A DNA stretch of 64,000 bases from contig NZ_VFQE01000001.1 in assembly GCF_006717095.1 (NCBI RefSeq), positions 248,001 to 312,000 on the forward strand, given 5' to 3'. The position numbers and the translations under genes were made by a program. The notes beneath the pieces were generated by a model. It made no database searches and was not told the DNA's origin. It was given only the letters and a program-made list of their open reading frames with translations. Of this stretch, positions 16,753 through 25,403 are shown in pieces (position 1 is the first letter of the stretch; each line of letters opens with the position of its first letter). Source of the stretch: Blastococcus colisei. GTDB taxonomy: Bacteria > Actinomycetota > Actinomycetes > Mycobacteriales > Geodermatophilaceae.

Positions 16753-17235
16753 CTACGAGAGGTCGACCTTCTCGTTCTCCCCGGCGTCGGTCCGCTCGCC
16801 GGTGACCTTGGCCTTCACGAAGCTGAACGCCGTCGCCAACCGGCCGCCCGGGCTGTCCCAGTACTCCGCGGAGTCGGCCTCCACCTTGATCAGGACGACG
16901 CTGTCGTCGTCCGGACCCTGCGGGAACCACGCCTCGACGGCGCCGTTCCACAGCTCTCGCTTCTTCGCCGTGTCCGTCACGACGACGGCGTCGCCGGTGA
17001 GGGACACCCACGTGCCGCCCGACCCGACGCCGACGTTCACCTGCGGGGAGGCGGTGACGTGCTGGACGGGGTTCGAGTCGCGCTCGGCGAAGAACCACAG
17101 GTCACCGTCGAACTCCACCTCCTGCAGCGTCATGGGCCGGCTGGTCAGCGTGCCGTCGGTCCGGATGGTGGTGAGGAAGCCGAACCGCTCACCCTTGATC
17201 AGCTCGGCCACCTTGCGCGTCTGGTCTGTCGTCAT
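16753..17235 (-). CDS. pyridoxamine 5'-phosphate oxidase-fold (general stress protein 26-like) protein
   Basis: A 160-residue split-barrel flavin- or F420-binding-type protein. Recognisable pieces are RFGFLTTIRTDGTLTSRPMTLQ, GDLWFFAERDSNPVQHV and the WVSLTGDAVVV strand. The full length matches the general stress protein 26 group, whose cofactor and substrate are not fixed. ATG 17235 follows AAGGGAGG. It is transcribed against the surrounding mycofactocin genes and ends 13 bp from the GGDEF-EAL gene. A role in MFT biology is not shown. Confidence 0.82.
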   Translation of the reverse strand: MTTDQTRKVAELIKGERFGFLTTIRTDGTLTSRPMTLQEVEFDGDLWFFAERDSNPVQHVTASPQVNVGVGSGGTWVSLTGDAVVVTDTAKKRELWNGAVEAWFPQGPDDDSVVLIKVEADSAEYWDSPGGRLATAFSFVKAKVTGERTDAGENEKVDLS

Positions 17236-17259
17236 GGGCCTCCCTTGCCCACCACCGAT

Positions 17260-17283
17260 CCGCCGACACCCCGTGTCTAGGCT
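17260..17283 (+). promoter_or_regulatory. leaderless-type mftE promoter with small inverted repeat
   Basis: TAGGCT at 17278-17283 ends 6 bases before the mftE ATG and no ribosome site is present. GACAC-CCC-GTGTC lies immediately upstream and could be an operator. It is only weakly like the two palindromes near mftA and mftD. Confidence 0.4.
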
Positions 17284-17289
17284 GCGCCG

Positions 17290-17985
17290 ATGACCTCTCT
17301 GGCCGGCGCCGTCTGGCCGGAGATCCCCGATGCGCCGTTGCTCGTCGTGCCCCTCGGCTCGGTCGAGCAGCACGGCCACCACCTGCCGCTGGGCACCGAC
17401 ACGTCGGTCGCCCGCGCCGTCGCCGCCGCGGCGGCCGGGGCGCTGGACGGCGCGCTCGTGGCACCCGCCCTGGCGTACGGCGCGAGCGGTGAGCACGAGG
17501 GCTTCCCGGGCACGATCTCGCTCGGCACCGAGGCGCTGACCGGCCTGCTCGTCGAGTACGGCCGCTCCGCCGGCCGCTGGGCCACCCGCGTGCTGGTCGT
17601 GAACGGGCACGGCGGCAACCTCGATGCCCTGCGCGCGGCCGTGCCGCTGCTGCGGTCGGAGGGGCGCGACGTCGCCTGGTTCCCGTGCGGGGTACCCGGG
17701 GGCGATGCGCACGCGGGGCGCACCGAGACGTCACTGATGTTGCACGTGGAACCTCATGGGGTGCGGGAGGAGCGCGCCGTCGCCGGGGCGACCGCGCCGA
17801 TCCGCGATCTGCTCCCGCGACTGCGGGCGGAGGGCGTCCGGGCGGTGAGCCCGACCGGCGTCCTCGGCGACCCCGCCGGCGCTTCACGCGCCGAGGGCGC
17901 CGCACTGCTGGCGGAGATCACCGGGCGGCTGGTCGCCGCCGCCGAGGGGTGGAACGTCGACGGCGCCGGCCGGCTCCTGGACTGA
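17290..17985 (+). CDS. mftE: mycofactocin peptidase MftE (creatininase family)
   Basis: A 231-residue metallo-amidohydrolase that cleaves the MftC-modified precursor and releases the Val-Tyr-derived AHDP unit. Metal-site motifs of the creatininase fold are visible: PLGSVEQHGHHLPLGTD near the N-terminus, VNGHGGN, and GGDAHAGRTETS. Length is normal for MftE. It is separated from mftC by the GGDEF-EAL and stress-protein genes and has its own probable promoter. Confidence 0.93.
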   Translation: MTSLAGAVWPEIPDAPLLVVPLGSVEQHGHHLPLGTDTSVARAVAAAAAGALDGALVAPALAYGASGEHEGFPGTISLGTEALTGLLVEYGRSAGRWATRVLVVNGHGGNLDALRAAVPLLRSEGRDVAWFPCGVPGGDAHAGRTETSLMLHVEPHGVREERAVAGATAPIRDLLPRLRAEGVRAVSPTGVLGDPAGASRAEGAALLAEITGRLVAAAEGWNVDGAGRLLD

Positions 17986-18019
17986 CAGGGCCGACCGACG
18001 CCGCAGGCCGTGTCAGAGC

Positions 18020-19030
18020 TCAGCCGTCCAGGGCGTCGGCGAAGAGCGGGACCGTCGTCTCCAGGGCGTAGAGCAGGCCCGGCGCCGAGGCGCTGGAGAA
18101 GGCGTTGAGCACGGTGAGGTCGTCGAGGACGACGGCGCGACCCTCCTGCACCGAGGGCAGGGCCTGCCACAGCGGGTTCCCGGTGAACTCCGACGCCTCG
18201 ACGAAGATCGGGAACACCACCGTCAGCTCGGCGTCGAGCAGGCCGAGCTGCTCCTCGCTGACCGGGATGAAGAAGTTCTCCGTCGCGAGGTCCTCGATCT
18301 CGGTCTTGTTCTCGAAGCCGAGCTGCTCCATGAAGGCGACCCGGGCATCCCCGCTCACGTACGCCCCGAAGCCCTCCGAGGTGTAGGCGCCGACGGCGAC
18401 CTCGGTGCCCTCGAACTCGGGGTGCGCCGCGGCGGCGTCGGCGAACGCCTGCTCCACCTCGGCGGCCAGCTCCTCGGCCTCGTCGGTCCTGCCGAGGGCC
18501 TGGCCCACCATCTCCAGCTGCTGCTGCCACGTGGTCTGGTACGGACCCACGCCTTCGGGCTGGCTGATCGTGGGGGCGATCTCGCTGAGGAGCTCGTGGC
18601 GCTCCTCGGTTGCGGCGGACCTGGTGTCCAGGATCAGGTCCGGCTCGAGGGCGGCGATCGCCTCGAAGCTCGGCTCCATCGTCTCGATGAGCTCCGGTGC
18701 CTCCTCGTAGCCCTGCTCGACCCACTCCCCGAGGCCGTCGTCGCCGCCGACGGCGAGCCAGTCGCTGGCGCCGACCGGCTCGACGCCGAGCGCGAGCGCC
18801 GTCTCGGCGTCCGACCAGCCCAGCGCCACGACGCGGGTCGGCTCCTCCTCGACGGTCACGTCGCCGAAGGCGGTGCTGATCGTGACCGGGAAGGCCTCCG
18901 ACGAGCCGGACGCCGACCCGCCGGTCCCGGTGGCGGAGTCGTCGCCGGAATCGTCGCCGGAGCCGCAACCGGTGACGACGAGGGCGGTGACGAGGAGGGC
19001 AGCACCGCGGAGGGCGGGACGGGCAGACAT
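18020..19030 (-). CDS. iron-siderophore ABC transporter substrate-binding lipoprotein
   Basis: A 336-residue FecB/FhuD-type periplasmic-binding protein. The signal peptide ends in a lipobox (VVTGC, lipidated Cys22), followed by a Ser/Gly/Asp linker. The mature protein begins with the family's FPVTISTAFGDVTVEEEPTRVVAL split motif. It would deliver a ferric siderophore to a FecCD-type permease, but no permease or ATPase gene lies near. An IdeR/DtxR-like box sits just upstream, so iron repression is expected. It interrupts the mycofactocin cluster between mftE and mftF. Confidence 0.9.
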   Translation of the reverse strand: MSARPALRGAALLVTALVVTGCGSGDDSGDDSATGTGGSASGSSEAFPVTISTAFGDVTVEEEPTRVVALGWSDAETALALGVEPVGASDWLAVGGDDGLGEWVEQGYEEAPELIETMEPSFEAIAALEPDLILDTRSAATEERHELLSEIAPTISQPEGVGPYQTTWQQQLEMVGQALGRTDEAEELAAEVEQAFADAAAAHPEFEGTEVAVGAYTSEGFGAYVSGDARVAFMEQLGFENKTEIEDLATENFFIPVSEEQLGLLDAELTVVFPIFVEASEFTGNPLWQALPSVQEGRAVVLDDLTVLNAFSSASAPGLLYALETTVPLFADALDG

Positions 19031-19049
19031 GCGTGTTCCCTTCCGGAGA

Positions 19050-19068
19050 CCAGGTAAGGCTGACCTAA
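19050..19068 (-). promoter_or_regulatory. IdeR/DtxR iron box
   Basis: The plus strand reads AGGTAAGGCTGACCTAA at 19052-19068, differing at two positions from the consensus core AGGTTAGGCTAACCT. It lies 22 bases upstream of the binding-protein ATG on the minus strand, where an iron-loaded repressor would block transcription. Confidence 0.8.
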
Positions 19069-19137
19069 GCACACGATCCTGTGGGTGTGGCCGCCACCCC
19101 GTCCACGGCTCGCGACCGCACGGGAGAGAATCGCCGG

Positions 19138-19692
19138 GTGAGCACACCTGGACCGGAGCTCGAGGGCTGGCTCGTCGTCGTCGACCTGCAGCGCGTGTTC
19201 GCCGACGAGTCCTCGCCCTGGACCACGCCGCGCTTCGAGGAGGCTCGTGCGAAGGTCCGCCGGCTGGTCGCGGCGTTCGGCGACCGGGTGGTGTGGACAC
19301 GGTTCGTCGCACCGGAGCAGCCGACCGGGGCGTGGAAGGAGTACTACGCGAAGTACGACTTCGCCCTCCAGCCCCCGGACGCCGAGTGCTACCAGTTGGT
19401 CGAGGACCCCGGCACCCACCGCGTCCTCGACGCGACCACGTTCGGCAAGTGGGGGCCGGAGATGGCCGAGGTGGTCGGGGACGGGCCGCTGACCGTCGTC
19501 GGGGTGGCCACCGACTGCTGCGTCCTCTCCACGGTGCTCCCCGCGGCCGACGCCGGGGTGGCCGTCCGCGTCGTGGGCGACGCCTGCGCCGGTTCCTGCG
19601 ACGAGGACCACGACCGCGCGCTGCGGATCATGGGCCTGTACGCACCGCTGGTGGAGATCACCACCACCGACGAGGTGCTGGCCGGGCGGTGA
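19138..19692 (+). CDS. isochorismatase-family cysteine hydrolase
   Basis: A 184-residue alpha/beta hydrolase of the nicotinamidase/isochorismatase family. The catalytic triad candidates are D16 (VVVDLQ), a Lys in TTFGKWG and C128 in the TDCCVLST motif. It acts on an amide or ester whose identity is not evident. GTG 19138 has GGGAGAGA upstream. Its stop overlaps the GTG of mftF (GTGA), so the two are translationally coupled. It is not a standard mycofactocin gene and its link to MFT chemistry is open. Confidence 0.88.
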   Translation: MSTPGPELEGWLVVVDLQRVFADESSPWTTPRFEEARAKVRRLVAAFGDRVVWTRFVAPEQPTGAWKEYYAKYDFALQPPDAECYQLVEDPGTHRVLDATTFGKWGPEMAEVVGDGPLTVVGVATDCCVLSTVLPAADAGVAVRVVGDACAGSCDEDHDRALRIMGLYAPLVEITTTDEVLAGR

Positions 19693-21167
19693 CGCCGGCC
19701 GCGCCCGAAGGCAGGCTCCCTGCCGGGTTCGCCGTCCGGCTGGACCCGCGGACCCGCGCCCGGGACGGCGGTGCCGTCCTGGTCGGCGGCTCGCCGCTGC
19801 GCCTGCTGCGGCTCTCCCCGCGCGCCCGGGCACTGCTCGGCGACGGCCGGCTGGTGGTCCGCGACGCGACGACGGCGGCCCTCGCCGCCCGGCTGCTGGA
19901 CGCCGGGCTGGCCCACCCCGACCTCGCCGGGCGGCCCGCGGACGACGTGACGGTCGTCGTCCCGGTGAGGGACCGCCCCGCGGCGCTCGACCGATTGCTG
20001 GCGGCGCTGCGCACCGACCCGGGGACGGCGGGCCTGCCGGTGGTCGTGGTGGACGACGGCTCGGCGGTTCCGGTGGACGTGCCGGAGGGGCTCCGGGTCG
20101 TGCGGCATCCCGTGGCCCGGGGGCCGGCAGCGGCTCGGAACGCGGGCCTGCGGGTGGCGGCGACGCCGTTCGTGGCGTTCCTGGACTCCGACTGCGTCCC
20201 GCTCCCCGGCTGGCTCCATCGCCTGCGGCCGCATCTCGACGACCCGCAGGTGGCCGTCGTCGCCCCCCGGATCGTGCCGCTGGGCGGAGGTCCGGGCTGG
20301 TTCGCCGCGTACGAGGCGGCGGTCAGCGCCCTCGACATGGGCGAGCACCCCGCCGCCGTGCGGCCGGGGTCGGCCGTCTCGTACGTGCCGAGCGCGGCGC
20401 TGCTCGCCCGCCGGGAGGCGCTCGGACCGGGCTTCGACGAGTCGATGCGCGTCGCCGAGGACGTCGACCTGGTCTGGCGGCTGTCCGCCGCGGGGCGGCG
20501 GGTGCGGTACGAGCCGGCTGCCGCGGTGGCGCACGACCATCCGGCGACGACGGGGGAGTGGCTGCGCCGGCGTGCGTTCTACGGCACGGGCGCCGCCCTG
20601 CTCGCGGCCCGGCACGGGAACGCCGTGGCGCCCCTCGTGATCGCCCCGGAGACGGCTCTGGCATGGGGGCTGGCGCTGTCCGGGCGGCGCTGGGGCCGGA
20701 TGGCCGCGCTGGGTGTCCTGGGCGTGACCGCAGCCCGCCTCGCGCCCCGGCTCGCGGCGCCCGGGGAGCGGCCGCCGGCCGGGTTCGCCGCCCTGCTCGT
20801 CGCCCGGGGCGTGGGCGCCTCCGGCCGGGCGCTCGCCCGTTCGGTCACCCGGCACCACTGGCCGGTGGCGCTGGCGGCGGCGCTGGTCTCCCGCCGCGCC
20901 CGTCGCTGGGTGCTCACGGCCGCCGTCGTCGATGCCGCCCTGGCCTGGTGGCCGCACCGGCAGTGGGTGGGACCGGTCCGTTTCGCCGTCGCGCGGCGGC
21001 TGGAGGACCTGGCCTACGGCGCCGGGTTGTGGACCGGCGTGGTGCGCCGAGGCAGCCCGGCAGCGCTCCTCCCCACCCGACCACCGAGGGAACGTGCCGA
21101 TGAACACCCTGCCGGTTCCCGTCCGGCCGGAATGAGCCCGGACCCCCGGGACTTGTCGCCCTCGTAG
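19689..21167 (+). CDS. mftF: mycofactocin glycosyltransferase MftF
   Basis: A 492-residue family-2 glycosyltransferase that decorates (pre-)mycofactocin with beta-1,4-glucose units. An N-terminal PqqD-like/recognition region (about 1-80) precedes the GT-A domain starting DDVTVVVPVRDRP. VVVVDDGS, FLDSDCVPLPGW and VAEDVDLVWRL (acid/acceptor site) are present. The C-terminal third is Ala/Arg-rich with weakly hydrophobic helices, consistent with membrane association. It is the last mft gene of the cluster here; mftG is not in the window. Confidence 0.9.
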   Translation: MTPAAPEGRLPAGFAVRLDPRTRARDGGAVLVGGSPLRLLRLSPRARALLGDGRLVVRDATTAALAARLLDAGLAHPDLAGRPADDVTVVVPVRDRPAALDRLLAALRTDPGTAGLPVVVVDDGSAVPVDVPEGLRVVRHPVARGPAAARNAGLRVAATPFVAFLDSDCVPLPGWLHRLRPHLDDPQVAVVAPRIVPLGGGPGWFAAYEAAVSALDMGEHPAAVRPGSAVSYVPSAALLARREALGPGFDESMRVAEDVDLVWRLSAAGRRVRYEPAAAVAHDHPATTGEWLRRRAFYGTGAALLAARHGNAVAPLVIAPETALAWGLALSGRRWGRMAALGVLGVTAARLAPRLAAPGERPPAGFAALLVARGVGASGRALARSVTRHHWPVALAAALVSRRARRWVLTAAVVDAALAWWPHRQWVGPVRFAVARRLEDLAYGAGLWTGVVRRGSPAALLPTRPPRERADEHPAGSRPAGMSPDPRDLSPS

Positions 21168-21222
21168 TGCGGCACGGCCAGCGTCGGTCCCCCGCGTCAC
21201 CGACGATCGGACGAGGACCCCC

Positions 21223-22491
21223 GTGACCACACTCCAGGAGCGGCCGGCCGCCGCGCCGCCGCTCGCCGTACCGCGCCCGGACGCGGCCCGCACGGCGCTC
21301 GTGCTCGGCGCCTTCGTGGCCATCGGCCCGCTGACCATCGACATGTACCTGCCGGCGCTCCCGACGATCACGCGTGAGCTCGAGACGACGTCGGCCGCGG
21401 TGCAGCTGACGCTGACCGGCACGCTCATCGGTCTCGCGCTCGGCCAGCTGGTGCTGGGCCCGCTGTCCGACGCGTTCGGCCGGCGCCGGCCGCTGCTGGC
21501 CGGCACCGCCCTGCACGTGCTGGCCTCGCTCCTGGTGATCGTCGCCCCGAACCTGGCGGTCCTCGGTGGGCTCCGCGTGCTGCAGGGCGTCGGGACGGCG
21601 GCCGGGGCGGTGGTCGCCCTCGCGATCGTGCGCGACCTCTACGACGGGCGGGCCGCGGCCACGATGCTCTCGCGGTTGTTCCTCGTCCTGGGCGCGGCGC
21701 CGGTGCTCGCGCCCACCATCGGCGGGGAGCTGCTGCGGTTCACCTCCTGGCGCGGGATCTTCGCGTTCCTCGCCGTCTACGGCGTCGTCATGATCGTCGT
21801 GGGCTACCGCCTCCTGCCGGAGACGCTGCCACCGGAGCGCCGGGTGAGCAGCGGCGTCCGGGGGACCCTGCGCGGCTACCGGAGCCTGTTCCGCGACCGG
21901 GCCTACGTCGGCCTCGTGCTGGTCGCCGGGCTGACGATGGCCGGCCTGTTCAGCTACGTCTCCGGCTCGGCCTTCGTCTACCAGGGCGAGTTCGGCCTCG
22001 ACGAGCAGCAGTTCGGGCTGCTCTTCGGCGCCGGCGCGTTCTGGCTCATCGCGGCCACCCAGCTCAACCCGCTCCTGCTGCGCCGGTGGTCGCCGCAGCA
22101 ACTGCTGGTGGCCGGCACGGTCGCCGGCGCCGCGGCCGGCGCCGCCCTGGTGGTCCTCGCCGGCACGGGGACCGGCGGCCTGCCCGCCGTCGCGGGCTCG
22201 CTGTGGGCCGTGCTCTTCGCCTGCGGTCTGGCCCTGCCGAACGCTCCGGCGCTCGCCCTCTCCCGGCACGGGGACGCCGCCGGGACCGCCGCGGCCCTGC
22301 TGGGGGCCATCCAGTTCGGCGTGGGCGCCGTCGTCTCCCCGGTGGTCGGCCTGCTCGGCAACGACGCGGTGGCCATCGGCACCGTCGTCGTCACCGCGCT
22401 GGTGCTCGCGATCGCGGTCCTCGCGCTGGTCGTGCGGCCGTGGGAGCTGCCCGTGCCCGACGATGACGCGGTTCCCGTCGCGGCGCACTGA
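21223..22491 (+). CDS. Bcr/CflA-family multidrug efflux MFS transporter
   Basis: A 422-residue 12-helix exporter. The Bcr/CflA signature is plain: GPLTIDMYLPALPTITRELETT in helix 1, followed by GQLVLGPLSDAFGRRRPLL. Proteins of this group export chloramphenicol, bicyclomycin or similar amphiphiles by proton antiport. The start codon GTG lies 55 bp after mftF. Probably independent of MFT. A hairpin follows the gene at 22498-22522. Confidence 0.9.
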   Translation: MTTLQERPAAAPPLAVPRPDAARTALVLGAFVAIGPLTIDMYLPALPTITRELETTSAAVQLTLTGTLIGLALGQLVLGPLSDAFGRRRPLLAGTALHVLASLLVIVAPNLAVLGGLRVLQGVGTAAGAVVALAIVRDLYDGRAAATMLSRLFLVLGAAPVLAPTIGGELLRFTSWRGIFAFLAVYGVVMIVVGYRLLPETLPPERRVSSGVRGTLRGYRSLFRDRAYVGLVLVAGLTMAGLFSYVSGSAFVYQGEFGLDEQQFGLLFGAGAFWLIAATQLNPLLLRRWSPQQLLVAGTVAGAAAGAALVVLAGTGTGGLPAVAGSLWAVLFACGLALPNAPALALSRHGDAAGTAAALLGAIQFGVGAVVSPVVGLLGNDAVAIGTVVVTALVLAIAVLALVVRPWELPVPDDDAVPVAAH

Positions 22492-22497
22492 GGCACA

Positions 22498-22522
22498 CGA
22501 TCCGGTGCCGTGCGCCGGATCG
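22498..22522 (+). terminator. hairpin after the Bcr/CflA transporter gene
   Basis: CGATCCGG at 22498-22505 pairs with CCGGATCG at 22515-22522 around a 9-base loop, starting 7 bases after the stop codon. A Rho-independent-like terminator without a strong U-tract. Confidence 0.6.
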
Positions 22523-22602
22523 CTGGTGGCTCCTGCCCTGGTCAAAAGGGCCGCGACCAGCCACGATGGCCGTGACATGAGCCACCGTCGGCGGAGCCTC
22601 CT

Positions 22603-23928
22603 GTGCCGTCGGCCGTGAATCCCTGGCTGGCGCTCCCCACGGGGCGGCCCGGCCCGGACCACGACCGGCGGCTGCGCGCTGCCCACGAGCGGCTGGTGAC
22701 CGGGACGGCGCTCGGCGACGGACCGGCCGACATCGCGGTGCGCTCGGTGGTCCACGACTCGTGGCGGCGCTCCCTCGGCAGCGGCGTCGACCCCGACGGC
22801 GGGGAGCCCCCGGTCGACCTGCTGGACGACGACCTGATCGCCTACCGCGAGGCCCATCCGTTGGCCCTGGTCATGCCGGTGATCCGGCGGCTCCTGGTCG
22901 AGGACGCCGAGGACGGCCGGATGATCGTGGCGGTCACCGACGCCGGCGGCCGGATGCTCTGGGTGGAGGGCGACTCCGCGCTGCGCTCCCGGGCGGCGGG
23001 CATGCACTTCGTCGAGGGCGCCCGCTGGTCCGAGGAGGTCGTGGGCACCAACGCCCCCGGCACCGCGCTCGCCGTCGACCACGCCGTCCAGATCTACGGC
23101 AGCGAGCACTTCCGGCGGCCGGTCCAGCCGTGGAGCTGCTCGGCCGCGCCCGTGCACGACCCGGTGACCGGCGTCCTGCTGGGCGCGATCGACGTGACCG
23201 GCGGGGACCACGTGGCCAGTCCGCACGTGCTCACGCTCGTCCGCGCGACGGTCGCTGCGGTGGAGTCCGAGCTGCGCTGGCAGCACCGCGAGCAGCTCCA
23301 GCGGGGGAGCCGTGCGACGCCGCTGCAACGACTGGCCCCCCGGCTCGACGTGCTCGGCCGGGAGCGCGCCAGGCTCACCCTGCCGGCCGGCCCGGTGGAG
23401 CTGTCGCTGCGGCACTCCGAACTGCTGCTCCTGCTGGCCGAGGCCGCCGTCGCCGGCGAGGGCCGGACGGCGGTGCAGCTGGCCGCCGAGTGCCATCCCG
23501 GCGAGGCCGCGGAGGTCACCGTCCGGGCGGAGCTGTCCCGGCTGCGCCGCCTGGTGGGCGCCGACCTGGTGGGCTCCCGCCCGTACCGCCTGCTCGGGCG
23601 GATCGACACCGACCTGGACCGGGTCCGCCGGCTGCTGGCGCGGGGCGCCGTCGGCGAGGCGCTGGAGCGCTACCCCGGCGCGGTGCTGCCCGGCTCCCGC
23701 GCGCCGGGGGTCGCCGTCGCCCGCGAGCGGGTGGGCGCGCTGCTCCGGCAGGCGGTCCTGCGCAGCCGCCGTCCGGAGCTGCTCCTGCGCTACGCCCAGC
23801 TGCCGGAGGCCCGGGACGACGTGCTGGTGTGGCAGACGTGCCTGGAGTGGCTGCCGGCCAGCTCCCCGCGTCGGGCGGCGGCGGCCGCGCACCTGCTGCG
23901 CCTGCGGCGGGGACCCCGCCCGCGCTGA
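22603..23928 (+). CDS. GAF-domain transcriptional regulator (AcoR N-terminal type, lacking the AAA+ domain)
   Basis: A 441-residue protein. The N-terminal half resembles acetoin/aldehyde-dehydrogenase regulators: the VVHDSWRRS opening, a GAF sensor (about 105-235) with the SEEVVGTNAPGTAL motif and a conserved IYGSEHFR segment. The AAA+ sigma54 activator domain and Fis helix are absent. Instead the C-terminus has a helical, Arg-rich region (RHSELLLLLAEAAV, VRAELSRLRRLVGADLVGSRPYRLLG) that looks like a winged-helix fold. This architecture is common beside aldehyde dehydrogenase genes in actinobacteria. Its target here is not adjacent. Confidence 0.78.
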   Translation: MPSAVNPWLALPTGRPGPDHDRRLRAAHERLVTGTALGDGPADIAVRSVVHDSWRRSLGSGVDPDGGEPPVDLLDDDLIAYREAHPLALVMPVIRRLLVEDAEDGRMIVAVTDAGGRMLWVEGDSALRSRAAGMHFVEGARWSEEVVGTNAPGTALAVDHAVQIYGSEHFRRPVQPWSCSAAPVHDPVTGVLLGAIDVTGGDHVASPHVLTLVRATVAAVESELRWQHREQLQRGSRATPLQRLAPRLDVLGRERARLTLPAGPVELSLRHSELLLLLAEAAVAGEGRTAVQLAAECHPGEAAEVTVRAELSRLRRLVGADLVGSRPYRLLGRIDTDLDRVRRLLARGAVGEALERYPGAVLPGSRAPGVAVARERVGALLRQAVLRSRRPELLLRYAQLPEARDDVLVWQTCLEWLPASSPRRAAAAAHLLRLRRGPRPR

Positions 23929-23939
23929 ACCCGCCGGGA

Positions 23940-25220
23940 ATGCCGACCGACAGTGAGCTCTTGGCACAGCGAGTGAGTGCCGTGTCGTCGCCCGCAAGCC
24001 CCCCGTCCCTGAGCACCGTCCGCGTCGTCGTCGCCGTGGTCGCCCTCGCGCTCGGTGGGTTCGCGATCGGCACGACGGAGTTCGTGACGATGGGCGTCCT
24101 GCCCGACATCGCCGACGGCGTGGGTGTCGACATCCCCTCGGCCGGTCACCTCATCTCCGTCTACGCCCTGGGCGTCGTCGTCGGGGCTCCGGTCATCGCC
24201 GCGCTGAGCGCCCGGCTGCCCCGGCGGGCCCTGCTCGTCGGGCTGATGGGCGCGTTCCTGCTCGGCAACGTGCTGACCGCCGTGGCGCCCGGCTACCCCA
24301 CCCTGCTGGCCGCCCGGTTCCTGAGCGGGCTGCCGCACGGCGCCTACTTCGGCGTGGCCTCCCTGGTCGCGGCGTCGCTCGTCGCCCCGCACCTGCGCGG
24401 GCGCGCGGTGAGTTCGGTGCTGCTGGGCCTGGCGGCGGCGATGCTCACCGGTGTCCCCGCGGCCACCTGGCTCGGGCAGCAGTTCGGCTGGCGCTCGGCG
24501 TACTGGACGGTCGTGCTCCTCGCCGCGGTCACGGTCGCCGCCGTGCTGGCCGTCGTCCCCTCGTCGCCGGGACGCCCCGAGGCCACGGTGCGGGGTGAGC
24601 TCCAGGCCCTGCGCCGGCCCCAGGTGCTGCTGACGCTGGGAGTCGGGATCGTCGGCTTCGGCGGGATGTTCGCCCTCTACAGCTACATCGCCCCCGTCAT
24701 CACCGACGTCGCCGGGCTGTCGCGCGGAACGGTGCCGCTGATCCTGCTGGTCTACGGGGCGGGTGGCGTGATCGGCACGGCGCTCGGCGGTCGCCTGGCC
24801 GACCTGGCGCTGTTCGGCTCCCTCGTCGCGGCCCTCGTCGCGCTCGGCGTCCTCCTCGCCCTCGTGGCGCTCACCGCCTCGTCCCCGGCGGCGCTCGTCG
24901 TCGGCGTCTTCCTGGTGTCCGTGGGCGCCTCCGTGCTGGCCGTCTGCCTGCAGATGCGGCTCATGGAGACCGCGGGCGACGCCCAGATGCTGGGAGCAGC
25001 CCTCAACCACTCGGCCCTGAACCTGGCGAACGCGCTCGGCGCCTGGCTCGGCGGCCTGGTCATCGCTGCGGGTCTGGGCTTCCGCGCGCCCAGCGCCGTC
25101 GGTGCCGGGCTGGCCGCCGCCGGCCTCGTCCCGCTCGCGGTGTCAGCCGTCCTGCGCCGTCGCGAGACGGCCGCTCCGGTGGCCGCCGTGCCGACGCCGT
25201 CCGGCGTCCCGGTCGGCTGA
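23940..25220 (+). CDS. MFS transporter, AraJ/PbuE-like sugar or purine efflux type
   Basis: A 426-residue 12-helix transporter of the DHA1 group. Helix 1 reads ALGGFAIGTTEFVTMGVLPDIADGVG and is followed by PSAGHLISVYALGVVVGAPVIAALSARLPRR split over two helices, the signature of AraJ-type exporters. The start is uncertain: ATG 23940 has no convincing ribosome site, and GTG codons at 23973 and 23982 are alternatives. It lies 11 bp after the GAF regulator and could be regulated by it. Confidence 0.85.
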   Translation: MPTDSELLAQRVSAVSSPASPPSLSTVRVVVAVVALALGGFAIGTTEFVTMGVLPDIADGVGVDIPSAGHLISVYALGVVVGAPVIAALSARLPRRALLVGLMGAFLLGNVLTAVAPGYPTLLAARFLSGLPHGAYFGVASLVAASLVAPHLRGRAVSSVLLGLAAAMLTGVPAATWLGQQFGWRSAYWTVVLLAAVTVAAVLAVVPSSPGRPEATVRGELQALRRPQVLLTLGVGIVGFGGMFALYSYIAPVITDVAGLSRGTVPLILLVYGAGGVIGTALGGRLADLALFGSLVAALVALGVLLALVALTASSPAALVVGVFLVSVGASVLAVCLQMRLMETAGDAQMLGAALNHSALNLANALGAWLGGLVIAAGLGFRAPSAVGAGLAAAGLVPLAVSAVLRRRETAAPVAAVPTPSGVPVG

Positions 25221-25403
25221 GCTGCAACCACGCTGCAACGTTGCGCGACAACCGGGAACAGTCGATCTTCCCGGTTTTCCGCCGTTTTCGGCGTCCCGGA
25301 GCCCTCCGGGGCGATCACTGAGCCTGGCCTAACCTGCGCCGGGCAGTACAGACTCCGCCCGAAGGCCGGCAGTGACCGGGGCCACACCTCAGAGCGGAGG
25401 GCC

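Noticed and set aside
19138-19692. Assigning the isochorismatase-like gene to siderophore synthesis with the iron-boxed lipoprotein
   Set aside because: No other siderophore biosynthesis genes (entABCE-like) are in the window and the family is broad.
25295-25310. CCCGGAG/CTCCGGG hairpin before coxS
   Set aside because: The 2-base loop is too small for a real hairpin; it is a simple palindrome in GC-rich DNA.
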